A stretch of 56,322 nucleotides of DNA from Pseudomonas psychrophila HA-4 (lineage in GTDB: Bacteria > Pseudomonadota > Gammaproteobacteria > Pseudomonadales > Pseudomonadaceae), in the NCBI RefSeq assembly GCF_000282975.1, contig NZ_ALJC01000071.1, positions 1 through 56,322 on the forward strand, given 5' to 3'. This document shows positions 9,101 through 16,397 of the stretch, piece after piece; position 1 is the first letter of the stretch, and each line of letters opens with the position of its first letter. The position numbers and the translations under genes are program-made. Below the pieces are notes generated by a model that saw only the letters and a program-made list of their open reading frames with translations, did not search any database and had not been told where the DNA came from.

Positions 9101-10190
9101 GGTCCCACTGCTCGCGTTGCTCCTGCAGCTTGCGACTTTCAAGGCTGCTCAGGGTCAGGTTGCGGCCCGCGTCGAGTACCACGTCGCGCCCGCGGACATC
9201 GGTCGCAGACAGTTTCAAATTGTCAGCACTGTGCAGCACCACATCACCCTGGCGACTGCTCAGCGTGGCACGGCTGACATCCAGGCTGTTGGCCTGCGCT
9301 TTGCCACTGATGTCGAGATCGCCAGCAGAATTGACCGTCACCCCGTCGCGTCCCTCGACAAGCACGGCCCCCATCTTGACACCTGCGCCTTGGGCGGTAC
9401 TGACGATGTTGATTCGCCCTGCCTGCATCGCGCCAAACAGACGGGCGTCAATGCGTGAGTCCTGTGCCTGACTGGCGGGATCGACCTCGCGCACCTGGCC
9501 GCTGGCAGCCTCGACTGTATTGCGCCCCACTGTCAGGTTCAGGTCGTCATGGGCCTTGATAAGGCCCTGACTGTCGATTTGCGGGGCGATCAGGTGAAGG
9601 GAGCCCTCAGGGTTTTGCAGGCCATGTTCGCGCACAGTCAATTGGCCTCGGGCGTCATACGTGTTCAAGGCATCCAACTTGCCATCCAGCAATTGCGGGC
9701 GGCCGACGACCAACTGCACATTCGGCGTATTGATGAAGCTAGCGCCGTTGACCGAAATACCATTGGGATTGGCCAGCACATAATCCGCCGCCCGGCCAAA
9801 AATCTCCTGAGTTCCGTTGAGGGTCGAGGCATTGCGGCTTATCACTTCATTAAGAATCACGCTCGCCGCCTGCCCGTGAAACTGCTCGTTACCTGCCAAT
9901 GACCCGGCCAGTTGTGAAATCCCTCCCTGCACTGCGTTGTTGAGCACCAGGCCCTGTCGCTCAACGTTGTAATCAAGAAACTGGTTATGGGACAAACCGC
10001 CTGCATCAGGCGCGACAATATCGATGACGGGCACACCGCCCTGCATGTGCACTTGCGGGGCTGCGCCCACTCCCTCGGCCACCGTCAGCCCCTCGGCCAG
10101 CAGTGGGGGGGGCACCAGCAACAGGACCGCGATAAGCGTACGCAGTTTGCCTTTTGGGGAGAGGTGAAAGCAGTGGGAGGTGGTTGGCAT
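6141..10190 (-). CDS. Two-partner secretion exoprotein TpsA (FHA/hemagglutinin family)
   Basis: A 1349-residue exoprotein. After a signal segment (about residues 15-33) comes a TPS domain with GGVPVIDIVAP, LSHNQFLDYNV and NPNG (residues 141-144). The rest is beta-helical hemagglutinin repeats with recurring LTLKSAKDLTLRGSQV-type units. Such proteins are exported by a TpsB partner and act as adhesins, contact inhibitors or hemolysins. The ATG at 10190 is used because the preceding frame has no hydrophobic start and runs back into the TpsB gene. No VENN/pre-toxin domain, toxin domain or immunity gene follows, so an adhesin is more likely than CdiA. The C-terminus may be truncated: see the open frame after the stop. 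Confidence 0.85.
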   Translation of the reverse strand: MPTTSHCFHLSPKGKLRTLIAVLLLVPPPLLAEGLTVAEGVGAAPQVHMQGGVPVIDIVAPDAGGLSHNQFLDYNVERQGLVLNNAVQGGISQLAGSLAGNEQFHGQAASVILNEVISRNASTLNGTQEIFGRAADYVLANPNGISVNGASFINTPNVQLVVGRPQLLDGKLDALNTYDARGQLTVREHGLQNPEGSLHLIAPQIDSQGLIKAHDDLNLTVGRNTVEAASGQVREVDPASQAQDSRIDARLFGAMQAGRINIVSTAQGAGVKMGAVLVEGRDGVTVNSAGDLDISGKAQANSLDVSRATLSSRQGDVVLHSADNLKLSATDVRGRDVVLDAGRNLTLSSLESRKLQEQREQWDHHNFLFTYETFDRTSTDEQSRQHGNRIAAGHAATLTSGGTSAIQASSVEAGDTLRINSTDNLRLIAADETHVTRDRGAHRKHLWKANWDESSRDQRSVTSSLKAGQHLELNSQQTVQLQGADVQTPGNIQINARAVDISSVADTHTRSGKAYSGDLVGGSFFGNKGGDDQGKTAHVASKINADGALIVRADNVKISASQVHGGQQASVISDKGSLVIDGVNNTSHDSSYRLDSQLFGLTKHEARKDLKSNTHVASQLRSDSNLTLKSAKDLTLRGSQVTAQGDLNVLAKGDINIDSAQNTTHEVSQTHTRGFTGYTLETAQGSHQFRAGVRYEDQKQAAGTDSTVQQGATLSGGTLVVNAGHTLSVKGAELKATQGDASLNAQQIELMAAHDSTTTTTDQSKSGGGVYYTAGLDKAGSGIEGGQQSQQGTLDQVRAQVSRVNAAGKLSVWATDKLSTQGAQISAGDALQVTAARVDNQAARTTESSTHAQSNWQAESGVNVEYKGITRPIEKKLQQLAQGSFKDALKPLSSGAANLGLDVDGASSNLTRSGEDSTATASRFSGGAVQVNVAGTLQDQGTHYSANQGELTIKAGSHDATAALNTHQSHQQGLTVKVGGRLYTSTGEDLNTRLNGSGGSQDQRKQTQTALVGSFSGAQGVSIDIKGDARYEGSQFNGHEGGISLSAGENLALNQANNLQVETSKALEGSGSLTLGTSGETNVNASVGATLHGRTLQTDDSQPLVATLQGGGPISLRSGGNLTLQGSQLGHGSDKTGAIRLDAGGKLDLQAASATHSKRSNEVGGGIELGASIVHGAESDTRKGNLNASLNVVNVSEHDRTLTASQLYSNANVTLASGARSADAIHLEGTRIQAPSVNVSAENGGVVQAAAQSSQRHNNWGVALGTGLTEERITPLDPLEPGPAAKAPDLSGQAKLDIDRLNVKAPQQSVIDADLVTASIGTEWRRVNAQPQSSTLKVNLEARSDGDKK

Positions 10191-10228
10191 AGGTCGCTCA
10201 CTTGTGACGGTGCTTGAAGACAATGGGT

Positions 10229-11944
10229 TCACATCAGCAGGCTCAGGCGGGCAAGCCAGATCTGTGACTCGGGGGCAAACTGTGTCGGACGGCTCAGGCT
10301 GTGTTGATAGTCGAGGTCGAGTTGGACGTGCTTCCATGCCAAGTTAAGGCCCGCGCTGGCAGCACTCATGCGCGCATCGGGGGTGCCTTGCAGCCCCTTG
10401 ACCCAGCCCGCATCGATTCCCAGATACGGGGTGAGCCGCACGGGCAAACCACTGTTCAAGGGTAAGCGCAGCGTGTTGCGCCACAACGCAGCCGTGGCGC
10501 CCGAAGCACTGTTTCGACGAAAGCCGCGTACCGCCGAATCATCGGTGACCAACAGTTGCTCAATGACCGGTAGCGGGTCAGGGCTGTACTGCAACGAGAA
10601 CTGGCTCTGCCATTGCCACGGCTGCCCCTGATAAAGACCATTGCGCCACCGGCCAACACTGGCGCGGTATCGCTTGAATTGCGCTTTGGGCAGATGGCGC
10701 GAAAGCCGGTCCGAGTCGTCGTCCGCACCCAACCCATGCAGGCCCCGGCCGTAATTGAGGTCTAGACTCCACACCCCGCTGTCAAGCCAGAACAGGCTGA
10801 GGCCGGACTCGGCCACGGCCAGGGTCGGACTCTGGATAGCGAGGCGCGTCTTGGCCAAGTAGTTGTCGACGTTCTTGTAAGCCAGTTGGCCATAGACGCT
10901 CAGCAAAACGTCCTGTTTGCGCCACAGCACGCGGTCACTGCGCAGGCCGAACTGGTCGGCCCGGCCACTTGAATAGAGCGTGGTGCGACTGAGTTTGAGC
11001 GGAACGCGGTATTCGACATGGCTGGCGAACAGGCTGTGGGTCCAGTAACCATAAGGCAGGGCGTAAAGCAGACTGAAACTGCGGCTGTAGCGTGGGCCGT
11101 CATTGAGCGTGTCGCTGAAGCTGAAACTGACTGAATCGTTAAGCTGCAACGGGCTGTCTAGGCTCAGGCTCAACGTGCTGCGATCGCGGCCTGAGGCAGC
11201 GGCCCCCAGAGTGTCCAGGCCCAGCGCCGCCGCCCATGCCGGGCTGCTTGCTTGAGAGCGAAGGATGACCCGCGACGCGCCGGGCCTGCTCCCCGGGGTT
11301 ATATCGGCAATCAAATCCAGCGAGCGCAACCGGTTGAGCTGGTCCAGCCCCTGCTCCAGATGCCTTAGCTCAAGCGGCTTGCCAAGCATGCCGGGAAATG
11401 CCCCGGCCAACCACACAGGCAAACTTTGGTCGGCCAGCTCAATCGCTTCGAGGTAACCTTCGTCGACATGAACTTCCAGCGGCTGCCCGTGCGCCGCAGG
11501 CTTGACCAGATAGGCGCGGCTGGCGATGTAGCCGTCGTCAAGGTAGAGCCGGGTGAGTTCGACCAGCAAGTGATTGATGCGGTTCACGCCCATGCACGCC
11601 GTGATCAGGGGAGCAAGGTGCTCGCGCAGCCTCGCGGCGTCAAACAGCGTGACACCAGACAAGCGCAAGCCACTCAGCGTCCAGCAACCGTGCTCGGCCA
11701 AGCCGCGGGCAGGCGAATCGGTTTTTGGCGCTTGCACCGCTGATTGCTCTCGCTGCAATTGCTGCATGCGCTGCTCTTGCTGAAGACGCTGAAAATCGCG
11801 TTGCTGCTGTTGCTGTAGCGGCAAGACCGACTGGCCAGCTTGCAGGTTTTCGACAGCAGGCAATCCCGATGGGTACAGGCTAAGCATCAACAGCATCAAT
11901 CGATTGCCGGTAGGAAAATGCTTGGAAAGGGGCTGATTGGGCAT
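10229..11944 (-). CDS. TpsB outer-membrane secretion pore (ShlB/FhaC family)
   Basis: A 571-residue Omp85-superfamily transporter that exports the downstream TpsA. In order: an N-terminal hydrophobic signal region, a glutamine-rich linker helix (residues 44-70), a POTRA domain (about 88-165, WTLSGLRLSG), a second POTRA-like region and a C-terminal 16-strand barrel containing the conserved loop motif VRGF (472-475). It ends with a hydrophobic strand, ARLSLLM. The ATG at 11944 has an AAGGA ribosome site. TpsA begins 38 bases after its stop, the usual TpsB-TpsA operon. The promoter region upstream contains a perfect palindrome, suggesting repression. Confidence 0.88.
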   Translation of the reverse strand: MPNQPLSKHFPTGNRLMLLMLSLYPSGLPAVENLQAGQSVLPLQQQQQRDFQRLQQEQRMQQLQREQSAVQAPKTDSPARGLAEHGCWTLSGLRLSGVTLFDAARLREHLAPLITACMGVNRINHLLVELTRLYLDDGYIASRAYLVKPAAHGQPLEVHVDEGYLEAIELADQSLPVWLAGAFPGMLGKPLELRHLEQGLDQLNRLRSLDLIADITPGSRPGASRVILRSQASSPAWAAALGLDTLGAAASGRDRSTLSLSLDSPLQLNDSVSFSFSDTLNDGPRYSRSFSLLYALPYGYWTHSLFASHVEYRVPLKLSRTTLYSSGRADQFGLRSDRVLWRKQDVLLSVYGQLAYKNVDNYLAKTRLAIQSPTLAVAESGLSLFWLDSGVWSLDLNYGRGLHGLGADDDSDRLSRHLPKAQFKRYRASVGRWRNGLYQGQPWQWQSQFSLQYSPDPLPVIEQLLVTDDSAVRGFRRNSASGATAALWRNTLRLPLNSGLPVRLTPYLGIDAGWVKGLQGTPDARMSAASAGLNLAWKHVQLDLDYQHSLSRPTQFAPESQIWLARLSLLM

Positions 11945-12056
11945 AAGACATCCTTTACGTAAAAATACGTGGAGTGTCTTGCGGCCACTGAACGGTGCTG
12001 ACCTTGAAAGGACGAGCGCTGCGAAGATCACTCTGCGGATGATCACATCCACACGC

Positions 12057-12077
12057 ATTAATACATAATGTATTAAT
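12057..12077. promoter_or_regulatory. Perfect 21-bp palindrome at the tpsBA promoter
   Basis: The ten-base arm ATTAATACAT, a central A and the exact complement of the arm. On the minus strand, TGGACA (12091-12086) followed after 15 bases by CATTAT gives a plausible promoter whose -10 lies inside the palindrome. A repressor bound here would block tpsBA. The rest of 11945-12269 (325 bases) contains no gene; a 9-bp stem at 12212-12241 lacks a T-run. Confidence 0.55.
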
Positions 12078-12269
12078 ACTTGAGGTGTCCAATGAATCTT
12101 GGCAGGTCGTTTAAAGGCGAGCGCTGAACGGTGGCCAGAATGCAGGACGCAGACGCCGCGAGGAGGTACCACTGGAGTACAGGGAAATTATTTCAGAATG
12201 AGACAGCGAGTGTTTGCAGTCCCGGTCAAGGCACTGCAAACCTCAGCGTTATCCGCTTGGGGGGTAACC

Positions 12270-13853
12270 TCAGCCGATCGAGCGATTGGTGAACTGACCG
12301 TCCACCAAGCGCTGAATACCCAGCGGGTTCGCATTTTTCAAGGCATCGGGCAACAGGCTGTCAGGGTAGTTTTGAAGACACACCGGGCGCAGGAAACGAT
12401 CGATGGCCAAGGTTCCCACCGAGGTGCCACGGGCATCAGATGTTGCCGGATACGGCCCGCCATGGACCATCGAATCGCACACCTCAACACCCGTCGGGTA
12501 GCCGTTGAGCAACACGCGCCCGACTTTTTGCTCCAGCTGCGCGGTCAACTCACTGAACGATTCGAAGTCGGCTGACTCACCGATCAGCGTGGCCGTCAGT
12601 TGCCCGCGCAAACCGTTGATGGCGGCACTGAGCTGAGCCTGATCGGCCACTTCAATGATGACCGTGGTCGGGCCAAAAACTTCCTCTTGCAACACCTCAT
12701 CGCCGTCCAGCAACAAGCTGACATCGGCCTTGAACAGCTGCGGCCGGGCCTGATTGCTCTGCTGTGGCTGCCCCGCCACGTGCTCGATGCGCGCATGGCC
12801 AAGCAACGCCTCCACGCCTTTGCCATAACTGCGCAAGGTGCCTGCATTGAGCATGGTCTGCGCAGGCTGCTCGCTGATTTTCCCAGCCAATTGCTCGATG
12901 AATGCCGTAAACGCGGGCGATTGGATGCCAATGACCAAACCAGGGTTGGTGCAGAACTGCCCGCAACCTTGCACCACCGACGCGGCCAGCTCTTGGGCGA
13001 TAGTGGCGCTGCGTACAACCAATGCCTGCGGCAGGATAATCACCGGGTTGATGCTCGACATTTCGGCAAATACTGGAATGGGCTGAGGTCGTGCTGCGGC
13101 CATATCGCACAGCGCACGGCCGCCGTGCAGCGACCCGGTAAAGCCCACTGCCTGAATGGCCGGGTGTTTGACCAGTGCTTCGCCGACGCCCGACCCATAA
13201 ATCATATTGAACACGCCACCTGGCATACCCGTCCGCTCAGCGGCACGAATCAGCGCATCCGCCACCCATTCGGCCGTGGCCATATGCCCGCTGTGGGCCT
13301 TGAACACCACCGGGCAACCGGCTGCCAGCGCCGAAGCGGTGTCGCCCCCGGCGGTGGAAAATGCCAAAGGGAAATTGCTCGCACCAAACACCGCCACCGG
13401 CCCCAGGCCAATGCGGTACTGGCGTAAATCCGGGCGCGGCAGTGGCGCACGATCCGGTAACGCCTGATCAATCCGCGCGCCATAAAAATCACCGCGGCGC
13501 AGTACGTTGGCGAACAGGCGCATTTGCCCGCTGGTGCGGCCTCGCTCGCCCTGAATACGCCCCGCAGGCAATGCCGTTTCGCGGCACACAAGGGCGACAA
13601 ACTCATCACCTAGGGCCTCCAGTTCATCGGCAATGGCGTCGAGAAATTCGGCGCGCCGTTCAGCACTCAGCGCACGAAAGCTCGAGTAGGCACTGGCAGC
13701 CGCCTTGGCGGCGCGATCCACTTCACCCGGCGTGGCTTGATAAAAGTCATAGGCTAGGGTTTCGCCGCTCGTGGCGTCCACACTCTTGACGATAACGCTG
13801 CCTTCGGCACTGCGCTGACCGCCGATGTAATTGTGACCGAGGATCTGAGTCAT
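12270..13853 (-). CDS. Alpha-ketoglutarate semialdehyde dehydrogenase (2,5-dioxovalerate dehydrogenase)
   Basis: A 527-residue aldehyde dehydrogenase of the KGSADH group, oxidising alpha-ketoglutarate semialdehyde to alpha-ketoglutarate with NAD(P)+. The catalytic cysteine is C301 (GQFCTNPG) and the general base is E264 (FAEMSS); the cofactor segment GASNFPLAFS is at 157-166. An AAAGGG ribosome site precedes the ATG. It lies 12 bases after the AraD1-type gene and is the last gene of a three-gene operon (transporter, AraD1, this gene). The context makes it the final step of a non-phosphorylating pentonate pathway. Confidence 0.88.
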   Translation of the reverse strand: MTQILGHNYIGGQRSAEGSVIVKSVDATSGETLAYDFYQATPGEVDRAAKAAASAYSSFRALSAERRAEFLDAIADELEALGDEFVALVCRETALPAGRIQGERGRTSGQMRLFANVLRRGDFYGARIDQALPDRAPLPRPDLRQYRIGLGPVAVFGASNFPLAFSTAGGDTASALAAGCPVVFKAHSGHMATAEWVADALIRAAERTGMPGGVFNMIYGSGVGEALVKHPAIQAVGFTGSLHGGRALCDMAAARPQPIPVFAEMSSINPVIILPQALVVRSATIAQELAASVVQGCGQFCTNPGLVIGIQSPAFTAFIEQLAGKISEQPAQTMLNAGTLRSYGKGVEALLGHARIEHVAGQPQQSNQARPQLFKADVSLLLDGDEVLQEEVFGPTTVIIEVADQAQLSAAINGLRGQLTATLIGESADFESFSELTAQLEQKVGRVLLNGYPTGVEVCDSMVHGGPYPATSDARGTSVGTLAIDRFLRPVCLQNYPDSLLPDALKNANPLGIQRLVDGQFTNRSIG

Positions 13854-13865
13854 AACGTTATCCCT

Positions 13866-14864
13866 TTAAAGTGTGCCAATCGCGCCGGGATTGAACACGG
13901 CGTCTACAGGTTCAATGCCGTTGATCAGCGGAGCACCGAATTCGGCTTGGCTGATTTCGAAAAGATCCCCTGGCTGCGTGCGGATACCCGCAGCAAACGA
14001 CAGGGTGGCGGTCCCGAAGAAGTGGATATGCACATCGCCGGGACGCAAGAATTGGCTGTATTTAAAGTGGTGGTATTCGAGGTTTTCCAGGCTGTGACAC
14101 ATGTTTGCTTCGCCGCTGAGGAATTCGTTTTCCCACAGCACATGGCCGTCACGGATGATCCGGCTGCTGCCTGCCAAGTGTTGCGGCAACTCACCGACAC
14201 GCAGTTCTGGACCAAACGAGCAACTGCGCAGTTTGGAATGAGCTAGGTACAGGTAGTTCTTGCGTTCCATGACATGGTCAGAGAACTCGTTACCCACTGC
14301 AAAACCCAGTCGATACGGCTTACGGTCGTGACCAATGACATACAGGCCGCCAATCTCCGGCTCTTCACCAGCATCTTCAGCAAAGGGTGGTAACGGAAAC
14401 GCTGCACCGGGGCGTACCACTGTGCTGCCATCGCCTTTGTAGAACCATTCTGGCTGTACACCCGCCTGCCCGGTAGCCGGCTTCCCCCCTTCTACACCCC
14501 ATTTGAAGATACGCATGGTGTCGGTCAACGTGGCTTCGTCACCCGCCTGCTGATGCATTTTATCGCGCGCCGAGGCGCTGCCCAGGTGAGTCAGGCCGGT
14601 GCCGCTGATCAGCATGTGCGCCGGATCTGGATGATCCAATGGCGGCAGAATTCGCATTTCGCTCAGTAACGTCTGGTAATCATGAGTCTCGCCCAGCCCC
14701 TGCGCTTGCACCTGCTGCGCCAAGTCGATAGCCGCCTCAATTGCCGCCAGTGCGAGATCACGCACGCTGGTTGCGCCCTGCACTTCGCGCACCTGACCCG
14801 CCTCCACCACACCGACGCGGCGCTCACCGTTGTTCAATTCAAACTGTACTAAACGCATAATCAT
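13866..14864 (-). CDS. AraD1/GguC-family dehydratase (fumarylacetoacetate hydrolase fold)
   Basis: A 332-residue protein whose C-terminal half has the FAH fold. Visible motifs are IGGLYVIG, RLGFAVGNEFSDHVMERKNYLYLAHSK and HFFGTATLSFAAG. In the non-phosphorylating L-arabinose pathway, 2-keto-3-deoxypentonate is dehydrated to alpha-ketoglutarate semialdehyde; AraD1/GguC proteins of this length are linked to that kind of step. Its neighbours, an arabinonate-type dehydratase and KGSADH, supply its substrate and take its product. Two ATG codons (14864 and 14858) are possible starts behind a GAGAGAG site. It lies 20 bases after the transporter. Confidence 0.8.
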   Translation of the reverse strand: MIMRLVQFELNNGERRVGVVEAGQVREVQGATSVRDLALAAIEAAIDLAQQVQAQGLGETHDYQTLLSEMRILPPLDHPDPAHMLISGTGLTHLGSASARDKMHQQAGDEATLTDTMRIFKWGVEGGKPATGQAGVQPEWFYKGDGSTVVRPGAAFPLPPFAEDAGEEPEIGGLYVIGHDRKPYRLGFAVGNEFSDHVMERKNYLYLAHSKLRSCSFGPELRVGELPQHLAGSSRIIRDGHVLWENEFLSGEANMCHSLENLEYHHFKYSQFLRPGDVHIHFFGTATLSFAAGIRTQPGDLFEISQAEFGAPLINGIEPVDAVFNPGAIGTL

Positions 14865-14884
14865 TCTCTCTCTTGAAACTCGAT

Positions 14885-16207
14885 TCAGCGTTGGTTGGCC
14901 GGACGAGCACTGGCTGAAAATTCGCTGGGTTTGAGGGCGTGTTTACGCTCAAGCAGGCGGTACACCACCCCAGTGAGGAGCAACCCGAACACCATGACCC
15001 CCGATAGGAAATACAGACCCGAGGCCAGGTTGCCGGTGTATTCCTTGAGCGCGCCGATCACGAATGGGCCGATATAGCCGCCCAGGTTGCCGACCGAGTT
15101 GATCAAGGCAATCCCGGCAGCAGCACTGGCACCGGCGAAGAAACGACCCGGCAACGTCCAGAAGATCGCAGTGCAGGAGAACAGCGAGAATGCCACTAGG
15201 CACAACGCCGCCAATTGCAGCACTGGAACCGTCGACCACGCACTGCAGAACAAGCCAATTGCGCCCAGCACATAGAGCATCGCCAAGTGACCGTAGCGGT
15301 CATTCAAGCGGTCGGAACTGCGCGGGATAATCAACAGGCCGATGATGCCGAAGATGTACGGCACCGAAGACACAAACCCGGTGGTGAGGTCGCTGCCGCC
15401 AAACTGCTTAATCAGCGTCGGCAACCACAAACCCAGGCCGTAAATGCTCAGGGTTACGGGCAGATAGAACAATGCGAGCAGCAACACGCGCTTGTCTTTA
15501 AGCGCATGCAGCGGGTTGCCGTGGCGGGTCTGACCATATTCTTGTAAGTCTTTTTCAAGCTCACCGACCAGCCAGTCTTTCTCGCGCTGATCCATCCATT
15601 TGACCTGTTGCGGGCCATCTGGCAAGTACCGCAGCACGGGCCAGGTCAACAGAATGGCGGGCATCCCGATCACGATAAACAGCCATTGCCAGCCGTGTAG
15701 ACCGAGCACACCGTCCATACCAAGCAACCCGCCAGACACAGGGCCGGTAATCATCATGGCGATGGGTTGCGAGAGGATAAACAGCCCCAGAATCTTGCCG
15801 CGGTGGCGTACCGGAAACCATTGGGTGATGTAGTACAGAACCCCAGGGAAGAAGCCCGCTTCAGCCACACCCAGCAAAAAGCGCATCACATAAAAGCTGT
15901 GCGCGCCTTGTACAAAGGCCATGCCAATGGTGATGGCGCCCCACGTCAGCATGATCCTGGCGAACCAGCGCCGTGCGCCGAAACGCTCAAGCATCAGGTT
16001 GCTGGGGATCTCCATCAGAAAATAACCGATAAAAAACAGCCCTGCGCCCAGACCGTAAGCCGCATCGCCAATGCCGATGTCAGCGCCCATGTGCAGCTTG
16101 GCAAAGCCCACAGCAGAGCGGTCTACGTAAGCAATCAGGTAGAGCAGGATCAGAAACGGAATGAGTTTGAGCGTAATACGACGAATAAGCCGGAGTTCTT
16201 GGCTCAT
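14885..16207 (-). CDS. MFS transporter, anion:cation symporter family (sugar-acid import)
   Basis: A 440-residue major facilitator protein with about 12 membrane helices and the family features YVDRSAVGFAKLHM near the start, EIPSNLMLERFGARRW in the loop after helix 2, and the FPGVLYYITQWFP segment. It belongs to the ACS branch, which contains glucarate, galactonate and phthalate carriers. As first gene of the operon with the AraD1 and KGSADH genes, and divergent from an aldonate dehydratase, it most likely imports the sugar acid fed into that pathway. Its promoter region carries a palindromic operator candidate. Confidence 0.85.
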   Translation of the reverse strand: MSQELRLIRRITLKLIPFLILLYLIAYVDRSAVGFAKLHMGADIGIGDAAYGLGAGLFFIGYFLMEIPSNLMLERFGARRWFARIMLTWGAITIGMAFVQGAHSFYVMRFLLGVAEAGFFPGVLYYITQWFPVRHRGKILGLFILSQPIAMMITGPVSGGLLGMDGVLGLHGWQWLFIVIGMPAILLTWPVLRYLPDGPQQVKWMDQREKDWLVGELEKDLQEYGQTRHGNPLHALKDKRVLLLALFYLPVTLSIYGLGLWLPTLIKQFGGSDLTTGFVSSVPYIFGIIGLLIIPRSSDRLNDRYGHLAMLYVLGAIGLFCSAWSTVPVLQLAALCLVAFSLFSCTAIFWTLPGRFFAGASAAAGIALINSVGNLGGYIGPFVIGALKEYTGNLASGLYFLSGVMVFGLLLTGVVYRLLERKHALKPSEFSASARPANQR

Positions 16208-16293
16208 GAGATGGGTCTCCCATTGTTTTTGTTATGGCACCTCTGGAGTGGCCTCAGGTGCAAAAGCACCCGGATCAGCTCTCAGTCGATCGG

Positions 16294-16311
16294 ACTATAT
16301 AGTAATACTAT
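16294..16311. promoter_or_regulatory. Operator candidate between the transporter and dehydratase genes
   Basis: ACTAT-ATAGT-A-ATACTAT is made of overlapping dyads: ACTATATAGT (16294-16303) and ATAGTA-A-TACTAT (16299-16311), both perfect. It lies in the 190-base divergent region, 87 bases from the transporter start and 86 from the dehydratase start. It is a good candidate site for the GntR/FadR-type regulator at 20883; that link is inference. Confidence 0.5.
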
Positions 16312-16397
16312 TTAACCAACAACTCTTCCAATAAGGCTTTATTAAGGCTAATTTAGGCTCATAAAAACACATTAGTCATACAATAAGAGAGCCTGCC

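Noticed and set aside
8334..9458. A 374-codon open frame opposite the TpsA gene (also one at 7545-8216).
   Set aside because: It lies fully inside the strongly supported TpsA coding sequence. The product is a low-complexity shadow with no domain, and repeats mirror those of TpsA.
6141..10190. TpsA as a CdiA contact-dependent toxin.
   Set aside because: No VENN/pre-toxin motif, no C-terminal toxin domain and no immunity gene downstream were found.
12212..12241. A 9-bp stem as terminator of the KGSADH operon.
   Set aside because: It lies after the KGSADH stop codon but has a 12-base loop and no T-run on either strand, so support is too weak.
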